Source: Ignavibacteriota bacterium (GTDB lineage Bacteria; Bacteroidota; Ignavibacteria; UBA10030; UBA6906). From it: 32,430 nt of DNA. This document shows, piece by piece, positions 1 to 8,500 of this stretch (the stretch's first letter is position 1; each line of letters starts with the position of its first letter). The notes under the pieces are model-generated. The model was given only the letters and a program-made list of their open reading frames with translations. It searched no databases and was not told where the DNA came from. The stretch lies in NCBI GenBank assembly GCA_016218065.1, contig JACRFA010000050.1, forward strand, positions 1 to 32,430. The letters are read 5' to 3'. Made by a program: the position numbers and the translations under genes.

Positions 1-9
1 CCTGTCGTC

Positions 10-3000
10 ATGCACGACGGAGATCGACTCTCAACTCCCTTTACCGAAATGCCGTGCACACCGCATATCAACGGGCGAACACGGACGTGGTTTGCTGAGG
101 CGACGCCACAGTCTCATACGAGCTTATGTGCACGTCCTGCGATATTTCGTCTCAGTACACTTCTTCTTCTCATCCTTCATTGCGTTGCGTTTACCTTTCC
201 GGCATTTCCGCAGCCCTCGCGCTTCTTCGAGGAGTGGCGCTGGATCGAGTTCACAACCGAATCCGGCCTACCCTCCAATCACGTCTATGCAATCGTCGAA
301 ACCGAACGCGGCACGCCGTGGGTGTTTACCAAATTAGGTGTTGCGTGGTATGATGACTTCATCTGGCATCAAGTGCCATTTCCCGCACGCCCACCGTTTT
401 CAAAACCGTATTCGTTCTATGCAGATTCTCATGATAGGATCATTCTTGTTCATGATTCGACACTTTATGTCGGCGATACAAGCGGCTTTCAGCGAGTGAA
501 CATCTCTCACGTCATTCACGCTGTGCCGATTCCTGATGGAAGTCTGATGGTGTTGCGAGACCACTTTGGCAAACCCCGACTCGACTTTTGTCCGCACGAC
601 TTCGTCGGAAAGACGGAAGCCGATCTGATACCGCTTGTACTTCCTTCGAATCACTTCGCAAGCCGAGTGGGTCTCTGTCGAACTCAAAGCAAAACCATCT
701 GGCTTGCGGCTGATGACTGCTTTTTTGAATGGCAGGAAGGGAAATGGATACAGAGGCTTTGCGCGGCTTTCAATAGCTCTTCCCTTCAAGAGGGGCTTGC
801 CGAGAACGAATCCAAGTCCGGAATCCTGCTCACTGCCGGTCGAGGTGATTCCCTCAGCGGTTGGGAGTGGAGCAAAGGTTCGGAGCCGGTTCGGCGCTCG
901 CGGCTCATCTCCCCTAAGACACTTGACATCGCACCGAACGGCACGGTGATCGTTACTGATGTCAGCGGGACATTCTTCATTCGCTGGAAAGATCAATGGT
1001 CAGAGGTTCGCCTTCAACATTTGTCGGCTCGGCTGGTCGAGATGCTAAGATTCCGAAAGAGCGGCGATCTCTGGCTGTGTACGGAGCGAGGCTTGCATTT
1101 GTTCAAATACACAGCGGAACGATGGCGTCTTCTTGCACAAACGGATGTTTCTCGTCGCAACGTTGGCGCCCTCATCAATGACATCGTTCTTGCTTCCGAC
1201 AGTTCCCTTTGGTACGGTACCGGCGATGGCCTGACTGTGCGACAACACGATGGGAACACTATCGCCCTCCGACACATACTTGGACAAAGAATTCGGACGG
1301 TCACGGGAGTGATTGAGGATAGAGAAAGGAATATTCTGATTTGCAGCGGTTCAGTTTTCAAAGGAGTATTCAGATGGAATCATTACTCGTGGGAGCGAAT
1401 CAGTGTCGGCACTCCGGTTGAGCATGCCTACATTCACAGGATGCGAACGGATAGGCGAGGCAGAACTTGGTTTCTCGGCATTACAGGTCCGCATACCGCC
1501 GTAGAGAAAGAAGGGCCCGGCGCTTTTCTTTACGAGAATGGAACTATCACCAAATGGAATCTCCCCGGCAATCGGGTCTACGCATTTGAAGAAGGACCTG
1601 ATAGCTCTCTCTGGTTTGGAACGCTCGCAGGATTAAGCCGATGGAAATCGGGCACGTGGAGACACTGGTCGCGCAATGAGCTGTTCTCCGCAGCGAAGGT
1701 CTTTACACTGGCAATTGATCGAGAAGGGCAAGTGTGGTTTGCCGACAGCAAAAGCGTCGTGGGTGTACTCCACCGAAACGGTGCGTTACGTCGCTTAACG
1801 ACGGAAGACGGACTGCCCGACGAACAGATATGGGAAATCAAAGTTGATGACAAAGGCCGCGTGTGGTGTACAACGCAAGCCGGTCTTGCAGTGTACTGCA
1901 ATGGAGTGTGGACACGATTCGATGAATCGTGGGGGTTGCCCAACACCGTGTTGTGGCCCGTGCTTCCTCTTGCGAAGGAGGTGTACGTAGGATCGAACAA
2001 TGGGCTGCTCGCATTATCATTGGCGGGACTGGAAGACGCTGCGCCGCGAGTCTTCTTAGATCAAGTGCTCACGAGTGAGAGCACTGCACTGCTGCGATGG
2101 AAAGCAATTGCGTGCTGGGGAGAGATTCCTTCCCGCGACATTCTTACGCGCTATCGTGTGAATACGCAGCCGTGGTCGCAGTGGAGCAACAAGAGAGAAT
2201 CGCAAATGCAAGACCTCGCGCCCGGCAAGTATGTGTACGAAGTACAATCGAGACCATTGCTCGGCGTTGATAGCAGCAGGTTCGAGACTGCTCGCTCGAC
2301 GTTCACGATCACTATTCCTTTGGCGAAAGATCCGCGTGTCATGATTCCGGTGACAGTCGTCGTCATTATTATCGCCGCGCTGGTCATTGGGTTCACCACG
2401 CACGCGCGACGGTTGAAGCAAGCGCAGTTGCGCGAAGAACTGCGGCGCGAGCACGAACATGCCGAGCGTCTCGCGCAAGTGGACAAGCTCAAGTCCCGGT
2501 TCTTCGCCAACATCTCGCATGAGTTTCGCACGCCGCTCACGCTGATACTGGGACCGATCGAAAAACTGAAGCAGTCTCTCAATCCTGAGGAGCGCAGCGA
2601 CGAAGGATCCGGATGTCAAACGACGGACAATATCCTTCGCCTCCGCTCCGCTACGGCTCAGGACGTAAAGATGATGGAACGCAACGCCCACCGTCTCCTT
2701 CGCCTCATCAACCAACTCCTCGACTTCTCCAAAGTCGAAGCCGGCAGCATGAAGTTGGCGCTCGCCCAAGGCGATATTGTCGCGTTCACTCGGCGGATCG
2801 TTCAATCATTTCAATCGTGGGCTGAGCAGAAGAGAATTCGATTGTGCTTCAACGCAGATGAAGAGAAGATCGAAGGCTGGTTCGATCAGGACACGGTCGA
2901 GAAGATTCTGAATAACCTTCTTTCGAACGCGATGAAGTTCACGCCGGAGGGTGGGATGGTCCAGATTGCCCTCACCCCCATCCCCTCTCCCACAGGGAGA

Positions 3001-4191
3001 GGGGAGCGAGGGGTGAGGGTCGTTGTCTCCGACTCCGGCGTCGGCATAGCGCCCGAGCATCTTCCGCACATCTTCGAGCGCTTCTATCGCGCAGATGAAT
3101 CGCACAAAACTGAAGGCACAGGCATCGGACTCGCGTTAACGAAAGAGCTTGTCGAGCTGCATCACGGAACAATCGCAGTCGAAAGCATCGTCGGAAGCGG
3201 GACGATGTTTACTGTGGATCTGCCGGTCAACAAAGAAACCTTCGCGCAAGATGAGATCATTGGAATCGACGAAACGGCGAAACAGAGATCACGCGAAACG
3301 GAGAATCGTGAAATCGCACCAAGCACCGACGCCCCCATTCGCCCATTCCCCGATTCCGCTTCAAGGAAAGACAATTCGCAGAGTCACCTCGCGCCCCCGC
3401 AGGAGAGCGCACCGCTCATTCTCATTGTTGAAGACAACGCCGACCTCCGCGCGTACGTACGGAGCTACCTTCTGGCCGAGTTCAGTGTACTGGAATCGGA
3501 GAATGGCGCTGACGGACTGGAGAAGGCGCGCGAGACAATTCCCGATCTCGTCGTGAGTGACATCATGATGCCGTTGATGGATGGCTACGAATTGTGCCAA
3601 GCGCTCAAGACGGACGAACGAACAAGTCATATTCCGGTTATACTCCTCACGGCACGAGCGGCGACAAAGGATAGGATCGAGGGTCTTGACATTGGGGCGG
3701 ATGACTACGTCACGAAGCCGTTCGACGCGCGTGAACTCCTTGCACGCATGCGCAATCTGATTGAAGGAAGACGCAGGCTGCGCGAGAAGTTTGGCAAGAC
3801 TGTTCCGCTCAAGCCGGGAGAAGTTGCTGTGACGTCTCTCGACGATGCCTTTCTGCAGAAGGCAATTGCCGTTGTCGAAAAACGCATAGGCAATCCGGAC
3901 TTCGGCGTCGATGAGTTCTGCTACGAGATGGCGTTGGGACGAACGCAGATCTACCGGAAACTTCATGCCCTCACGAATCAATCGGTCGTCGAATTTATTC
4001 GGCACATCCGGTTGATGCGCGCACACGAGTTGATTCTGAAAGGCGCGGGGACAATCTCAGATATCGCGTATCAGACAGGCTTCGGAAGCCTTACCTACTT
4101 CACCCGCTGTTACCGTGAACGGTTCAGCTGCACGCCAAGCGAAACACGATCCTCACAAAAGACCGGACCTCACGCGTCTTCACAGGGCTGA
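10..4191 (+). CDS. Hybrid two-component sensor/AraC regulator (HTCS), copy 1
   Basis: One-piece signalling protein of 1393 residues. A hydrophobic export signal lies at about residues 45-68. It is followed by two-component-regulator propeller repeats (for example SSLWFGTLAGLSRW) to about residue 680, a weak Y_Y_Y-like domain, and a membrane helix at about 777-799. The HisKA domain has phospho-acceptor His837 (ISHEFRTPL). The ATPase has an N-box near Asn968, G1 at Asp1008 (DSGVGI) and G2 near 1036-1045. The receiver spans about 1137-1255 with Glu1141/Asp1142, phospho-acceptor Asp1184 and Lys1236. An AraC-type helix-turn-helix occupies about 1283-1380. By family knowledge, such proteins sense an extracytoplasmic ligand and activate nearby genes. 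The start is uncertain: ATG at 49 is also possible, neither ATG has a good RBS, and the frame is open to the left edge. Compared with the copy at 17945, the kinase carries extra residues encoded by palindromic repeats (2583-2663 and 2969-3019), while its catalytic motifs look intact. Confidence 0.93.
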   Translation: MHDGDRLSTPFTEMPCTPHINGRTRTWFAEATPQSHTSLCARPAIFRLSTLLLLILHCVAFTFPAFPQPSRFFEEWRWIEFTTESGLPSNHVYAIVETERGTPWVFTKLGVAWYDDFIWHQVPFPARPPFSKPYSFYADSHDRIILVHDSTLYVGDTSGFQRVNISHVIHAVPIPDGSLMVLRDHFGKPRLDFCPHDFVGKTEADLIPLVLPSNHFASRVGLCRTQSKTIWLAADDCFFEWQEGKWIQRLCAAFNSSSLQEGLAENESKSGILLTAGRGDSLSGWEWSKGSEPVRRSRLISPKTLDIAPNGTVIVTDVSGTFFIRWKDQWSEVRLQHLSARLVEMLRFRKSGDLWLCTERGLHLFKYTAERWRLLAQTDVSRRNVGALINDIVLASDSSLWYGTGDGLTVRQHDGNTIALRHILGQRIRTVTGVIEDRERNILICSGSVFKGVFRWNHYSWERISVGTPVEHAYIHRMRTDRRGRTWFLGITGPHTAVEKEGPGAFLYENGTITKWNLPGNRVYAFEEGPDSSLWFGTLAGLSRWKSGTWRHWSRNELFSAAKVFTLAIDREGQVWFADSKSVVGVLHRNGALRRLTTEDGLPDEQIWEIKVDDKGRVWCTTQAGLAVYCNGVWTRFDESWGLPNTVLWPVLPLAKEVYVGSNNGLLALSLAGLEDAAPRVFLDQVLTSESTALLRWKAIACWGEIPSRDILTRYRVNTQPWSQWSNKRESQMQDLAPGKYVYEVQSRPLLGVDSSRFETARSTFTITIPLAKDPRVMIPVTVVVIIIAALVIGFTTHARRLKQAQLREELRREHEHAERLAQVDKLKSRFFANISHEFRTPLTLILGPIEKLKQSLNPEERSDEGSGCQTTDNILRLRSATAQDVKMMERNAHRLLRLINQLLDFSKVEAGSMKLALAQGDIVAFTRRIVQSFQSWAEQKRIRLCFNADEEKIEGWFDQDTVEKILNNLLSNAMKFTPEGGMVQIALTPIPSPTGRGERGVRVVVSDSGVGIAPEHLPHIFERFYRADESHKTEGTGIGLALTKELVELHHGTIAVESIVGSGTMFTVDLPVNKETFAQDEIIGIDETAKQRSRETENREIAPSTDAPIRPFPDSASRKDNSQSHLAPPQESAPLILIVEDNADLRAYVRSYLLAEFSVLESENGADGLEKARETIPDLVVSDIMMPLMDGYELCQALKTDERTSHIPVILLTARAATKDRIEGLDIGADDYVTKPFDARELLARMRNLIEGRRRLREKFGKTVPLKPGEVAVTSLDDAFLQKAIAVVEKRIGNPDFGVDEFCYEMALGRTQIYRKLHALTNQSVVEFIRHIRLMRAHELILKGAGTISDIAYQTGFGSLTYFTRCYRERFSCTPSETRSSQKTGPHASSQG
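2583..2663. repeat. Palindromic repeat read in frame within the HisKA domain
   Basis: This is an imperfect stem-loop. TCCTGAG (2583-2589) pairs with CTCAGGA (2657-2663), and CGAAGGAT (2601-2608) pairs with ATCCTTCG (2632-2639). The remaining arms are GC-rich and only roughly complementary. It encodes about residues 858-885 (beginning NPEERSDEGS), which fall between the two DHp helices. The equivalent loop in the paralogue at 17945 is about 20 residues shorter. The CCTGAG-AGCG-CAGCG-GAAGGAT style resembles dispersed repeats usually found between genes. Confidence 0.7.
2969..3019. repeat. 51-bp near-perfect palindrome read in frame within the ATPase domain
   Basis: The outer arms CCCTCACCCC (2969-2978) and GGGGTGAGGG (3010-3019) are exact complements. 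The inner arms TCCCCTCTCCC (2981-2991) and GGGAGAGGGGA (2995-3005) are also exact, around a 3-nt loop. It encodes residues 988-1003 (LTPIPSPTGRGERGVR), between the N-box and the G1 box. The paralogue has an unrelated, about five residues shorter loop there. The sequence matches the style of a widespread bacterial REP-type repeat normally found in intergenic DNA. Confidence 0.85.
3293..3359. repeat. Imperfect inverted repeat in the kinase-receiver linker
   Basis: A purine-rich arm (3293-3316, containing GGAGAATCG) is followed by a pyrimidine-rich, roughly complementary arm (3332-3359, containing CCCATTCCCCGATTCCGC). It encodes the low-complexity linker between the ATPase and receiver domains. 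The second sensor gene has a comparable repeat in the same linker. Confidence 0.45.
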
Positions 4192-4396
4192 CAAATCCTT
4201 TTGTAGAGATCGCCCCCTGACTCACTCACTCATCTTCAACTCCAAGACACCGTTCGTCACTTCATTATTTTTGGAATCCAATCGATAGAATGGGACGCCT
4301 GTACGAACATTTGGTACGATAGTACTAACGTTCAGGCGGCTTATCTCCATTAGTTTCTCCCACGGACCTCAGTGCACTCGGGCGAGGGCGCCCCGA
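4192..4396. other. Intergenic gap after the first sensor
   Basis: This 205-bp stretch has no plausible gene and no convincing terminator. It contains one copy of a 40-bp imperfect direct repeat (4291-4330), described separately. Confidence 0.6.
4291..4330 (+). repeat. Left copy of 40-bp imperfect direct repeat
   Basis: It matches 5129-5168 at 32 of 40 positions without gaps, sharing ACGCCTGTACGAA and GTACTAACG. The two copies flank the small gene at 4397-5095. Confidence 0.6.
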
Positions 4397-5095
4397 ATGA
4401 CGCGCATCCGTCTCCAACTGAAAGCACGGGACAGCGGAATGGAGCCGACACCGGATCTCAACGTGAATGACGTGACGATTCTCTCAGACAAGGAATTACT
4501 GAATGTCGTGAAGGGACGGAGGGAAGACCACACTGCGAGGTCTCTCGTGCTAGTGAATGCAGAAATTGCTGAGCGTGGCGGGATGTCGGATCTGTTGCTT
4601 CGTGTAAAATCAGCAACAGCCGCGCGGCCGTGGCTCGCGGGTTGCATTGTCTGTCTGAGATGCGGCGAGAGTATCATGTTGACTCCCTGCGAGCGGCGAG
4701 CGAAACGCGTTCTCTGCCCCAAATGCGACACTGCTCAGGATTTGAATGATGTGCCGGGCATGGTCACCAGCTTGATCGAACTCTACGCGCCCTTCAACTA
4801 TGGCTCCTGCTTTCTTGGTCCCATCTGGGCGATCTCGCACGGCTTCACGACGCTTGGTCTGGCAATTATTCTCCTGACAGTTGCTGCGTTTGCCATCGGG
4901 TGGGAAGGTGTGTTCGTTTTGCTCTCCCTTGCAATTGCGCTCGGGTTTTTCGGAAACCGCATGGTATGGCATCGCCGCAGATACACATCGATAAGAGAGT
5001 TGGAGACAAAACAACGCGCATGGAACAGGGCAGGATTGATCGTTGCAGCATTCACAGCGGTGTTGTTGTTCTCACTTATGCTGAAGTCGCCATGA
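4397..5095 (+). CDS. Small zinc-ribbon membrane protein, function unknown
   Basis: A 232-residue protein. The N-terminal part (about residues 28-58, ELLNVVKGRREDHTARS followed by an AEIAERGG stretch) resembles the short helical segment seen in many uncharacterised membrane proteins. Two CxxC pairs (CLRC and CPKC) form a likely zinc ribbon at about 78-115. The C-terminal half has the FNYGSCFLGPIWAISHG segment and about three hydrophobic helices, ending near the C-terminus (AGLIVAAFTAVLLFSLML). This layout resembles DUF2628-like proteins, by memory only. There is no export signal. ATG 4397 is chosen as start; ATG 4439 (residue 15) is an alternative, and neither has a strong RBS. No substrate or role can be assigned. 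It lies between two imperfect direct repeats and next to a MITE-like element, so this segment may have been rearranged. Confidence 0.75.
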   Translation: MTRIRLQLKARDSGMEPTPDLNVNDVTILSDKELLNVVKGRREDHTARSLVLVNAEIAERGGMSDLLLRVKSATAARPWLAGCIVCLRCGESIMLTPCERRAKRVLCPKCDTAQDLNDVPGMVTSLIELYAPFNYGSCFLGPIWAISHGFTTLGLAIILLTVAAFAIGWEGVFVLLSLAIALGFFGNRMVWHRRRYTSIRELETKQRAWNRAGLIVAAFTAVLLFSLMLKSP

Positions 5096-5128
5096 GGTTT
5101 CTGTGCAATCCTCCGTCCCGAGAGGAAA

Positions 5129-5168
5129 TGGAACGCCTGTACGAATCTTTGGGACTCCTGTACTAACG
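5129..5168 (+). repeat. Right copy of 40-bp imperfect direct repeat
   Basis: Counterpart of 4291-4330 (32/40 identical). It begins 33 bp after the stop codon of the membrane protein gene. The sequence GAATCCAATC also occurs near both copies (before the left one, after the right one). Confidence 0.6.
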
Positions 5169-5234
5169 CGTTGCCGCACGGAGTTTGTTTATTCCGCCAC
5201 ACTGTTCTTTGAATCCAATCAACACAACCTTGAA

Positions 5235-5430
5235 CTAGCAGGCTGTTGAAAAAGGCCAACATGTCATTCCGATGGAGCGCTTCGACTTCGCTCAGCACAG
5301 GCTGCGCGACTGAGGAATCTCTCCTTTTTTGGGATCAGATTCTCCCTAAGGGATGCCTTCGGCACTCACCCCGCCAAAGAGCGTCGGGGTTCGGAATGAC
5401 ATAGAGCTCAGTTTTTCAAAAGCCTGCTAG
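5235..5430. mobile_element. MITE-like element, 196 bp, with terminal inverted repeats
   Basis: Terminal inverted repeats of 19 bp lie at 5235-5253 (CTAGCAGGCTGTTGAAAAA) and 5412-5430, with one mismatch. A nested exact inverted repeat, ATGTCATTCCGA (5261-5272) and TCGGAATGACAT (5391-5402), lies inside. The interior has no credible ORF, so it is non-autonomous. Ends of the GGCTGTTGAAAAA type are known from IS ends and MITEs in many bacteria. The outer CTAG at both ends may be the element end or a target-site duplication. The interior contains further short repeats of the 'cttcgctcag' type. Confidence 0.75.
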
Positions 5431-5590
5431 GCGTTATCGCATTCGAGGCCGCCTGAATTACGCGATGTTGTTGGCTTGGCGGATAAGCCCGCCTCACTTG
5501 CTGCCCTTCCGCTTGCTTCAACGGATTCAATTCTCGACATCATTTCGACGGTCCCCAAATGCGGATCACCACCCCGAAAGGAGTATTACC
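5431..5590 (+). promoter_or_regulatory. Leader of the giant fibre gene with ribosome binding site
   Basis: The 160-bp stretch between the MITE and the ATG at 5591. AAAGGAG at 5577-5583 is 7 nt upstream of this ATG. An in-frame ATG at 5465 would add 42 residues ahead of the signal peptide and is rejected for lack of an RBS. No promoter boxes could be assigned with confidence. Confidence 0.6.
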
Positions 5591-8500
5591 ATGGATCGTA
5601 AACGTACCATCTTTTCCATATTGGCGTTGGTGCTTCTTTGTGCTGCTCCGTTATCCCTCTACGCGCAGGGTGTGAGCATCAATAGCACAGGCGTTGCCGC
5701 CGACAACTCGGCAATGCTTGATGTCAGCTCGACAACCAAAGGCCTGCTTGTGCCGCGGATGCTCTCGTCAGAGCGGACGGCAATCTTTCAGCCCGCAACC
5801 GGACTGATTGTTTTCCAGACGGACGCGCCGTCGGGGTTCTACTACAACGCGGGCACGTCAACATCGCCCACATGGGTGCTGCTAATTGCGGGCGCTACCG
5901 CCGGCACACCCGACAACGTGCCTAACGCGATTGTTCAGCGCAATGCCTCGGGCGGATTTGCTGCCGGGACAATCACGGCTGATTCCAACATCGTGTTGTC
6001 ATCAATAACGACTGCAACACGGGGACAAATCAGGCAGGGATCATCGCCACTCGTACATTCCTATGGTACCGACAATTTCTTCGCAGGGCCGAACGCAGGA
6101 AACTTTACAATGACGGGTCCTGGCGGCAATACGAGCGTGGGCAAACAGGCGCTTCAATCAAACACCACAGGATCTGAAAACACTGCCACCGGAACGAAGG
6201 CACTTCAGTTTAACTCAACAGGATGGCGTAACACTGCAATTGGGCTTGCAGCGCTCAACGTTAACTCGACGGGATCAAATAACACCGCCTCAGGTGTCGG
6301 AGCGCTCTGGTCGAACCTTACCGCTGACAACAATTCGGCGTATGGTTACATGGCGCTCCAATACAACCAAACAGGCGCCGGAAACACTGCTGTAGGTGCC
6401 AATGCCCTTCGTAACTATAATGCGGGAAATAGAAACACAGCGATTGGTTATCTGGCAGATATCACTCTGAACGGACTGTCGAATGCTACTGTGATCGGCT
6501 ACAATGCTAAAGTCGCCGCGAGCAATTCTCTTGTACTCGGCGGAACAGGTTCAGATGCAGTAAAAGTAGGTATCGGAACCACAACGCCTTCGCAAACGCT
6601 CGATGTGGTTGGAACCGCGAAGATGACCGGCTTCAATCTTTCGACAAACGCGGGTGCAGGTAAAGTGCTCACGAGCGATGCCACTGGCGTTGGAACCTGG
6701 GAGAACGCTGTTACGCCGCCGTTTAGTGATGCATCAGCGTTATTGAAGAACAACACCGATGTCACAAAACTCCTCTCCTTCAATCTCTCAGGAATCACCA
6801 CTGGAACAACACGCACGCTCACTGTGCCAGACGCTAACACAACTCTTGTCGGAACTGACGTTGCGCAGACACTGACAAACAAGACCATCACCGGAGCGAC
6901 AAACACAGTCGCCGCATCTCAGCTTGGCACGACCGGCTCGGATGTAGTCGTGAGCGGCGCAGCAGCACCAACACAGGGACAGGTTCTGACCGCAACATCT
7001 GGCACAGCCGCCGCATGGCAAACTCCTTTAAGTAGCCAATGGACGACGAGCGGGTCGGACATTTTTTACAATACCGGCAAGGTCGGCATCGGAACTTCTT
7101 CTCCCGGACAACTCTTCCACTTGTTTGGTTCAGCAGGCGCTGTCGAGCCGATGATCGAAAGCGGAAACAGTCGGGTCGGCTTGCAGTTGAAAGGTGGACA
7201 AACAGACGATGCAAATTGGACTCTGTATAGCGGCTATCCTGCGGCGGGTGACTTCACGATTCGGGAAAGTGGTGTGAGCAATCACTTCCTCGTGAAGAAA
7301 ACAACCGGCAATGTCGGCATCGGAGTAGCAAATCCAGCCGCCAAACTGGAAGTCGCCGGAGCAATTCGATCGAAAGCATCGACCGACCAAATACAATTTC
7401 AGTCGTATGACCAAGTGGGCAAGACATGGCGAATCGGCACGAACCTCGGTTCGAGCGGCTTGAACCGGAACTTTGCAATCTGGGAAAGCGATCTTGGCAA
7501 CGCTTTGCTCATACGGCAATCCGATGGCAACGTCGGCATCGGCACAACTAATCCGGGATACAAGTTAGAAGTGAGTGGATCTGGATACTTCGGCTCAAAC
7601 CTGCAGACCAATGGGAAACTGTATCTCTCGACAGGAATGATGACATCCAACAGTGCATCGAATGCTCTTCGGTTTGGAATCAATGATGTCGAAAAGCTGA
7701 GGATCGATGCTTCCGGCAATGTCGGGATCGGAACGACAACGCCCGGCTCGGCGCTCGATATTGTCGGTACCGCGAAGATGACCGGCTTCACCCTCGGCAC
7801 AGGCGCGGGTGCAGGCAAAGTGCTCACCTCGGATGTGTCGGGAATTGGGACGTGGCAAACGCCGGTCGCTGGGAGCAATCCTCCATTCAGCGATGCATCG
7901 GCGCTCATGAAGAATGGCGACGATGAGACAAAGCTGCTTTCATTCAATCTTTCGGGGATCGCAACGGGAACAACACGCACGCTTACGGTTCCGAACGCAA
8001 ATACAACAATTGTTGGAACAGATATCGCTCAGACACTAACAAACAAGACGCTGACTGCGCCAGTCATTTCCACGATCAGCAATACGGGAATACTCACGCT
8101 GCCGATATCAACGGATGTGTTGGTCGGACGAACAACAACCGATGCATTGACAAACAAAACGATCACCGGCGCCACGAACATCATCGCCGCTTCGCAACTT
8201 CGCACAACGGGATCGGATGTCGAAGTGAGCGCGGCAGCGGCGCCGACTGTCGGGCAAGTCCTCACGGCAACATCTGCAACGGCAGCGAACTGGCAGACAC
8301 CCGTCGCTGGAAGTAACCCGCCGTTCAGTGATGGTTCGGCATTGCTGAAGGCAAGCGGCGATGCAACAAAGCAGGCAATTATCAGCGCATCAGGTATTTC
8401 GACCGGAACGACGCGCACGTTCATTCTCCCGAACGCAAACACAACTCTCGTCGGAACAGATGTCGCGCAAACGCTCACAAACAAAACATTGACGAGTCCG

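Noticed and set aside
2056-2805. A 249-codon open frame on the - strand inside the first sensor.
   Set aside because: It lies opposite conserved kinase motifs of the + strand and shows no protein family features.
5235-5430. Complete insertion sequence.
   Set aside because: No transposase ORF lies between the inverted repeats; only a non-autonomous element is supported.
4331-5457. 10-bp inverted match (TTCAGGCGGC at 4331-4340 and GCCGCCTGAA at 5448-5457).
   Set aside because: Too short to distinguish from chance given the spacing.
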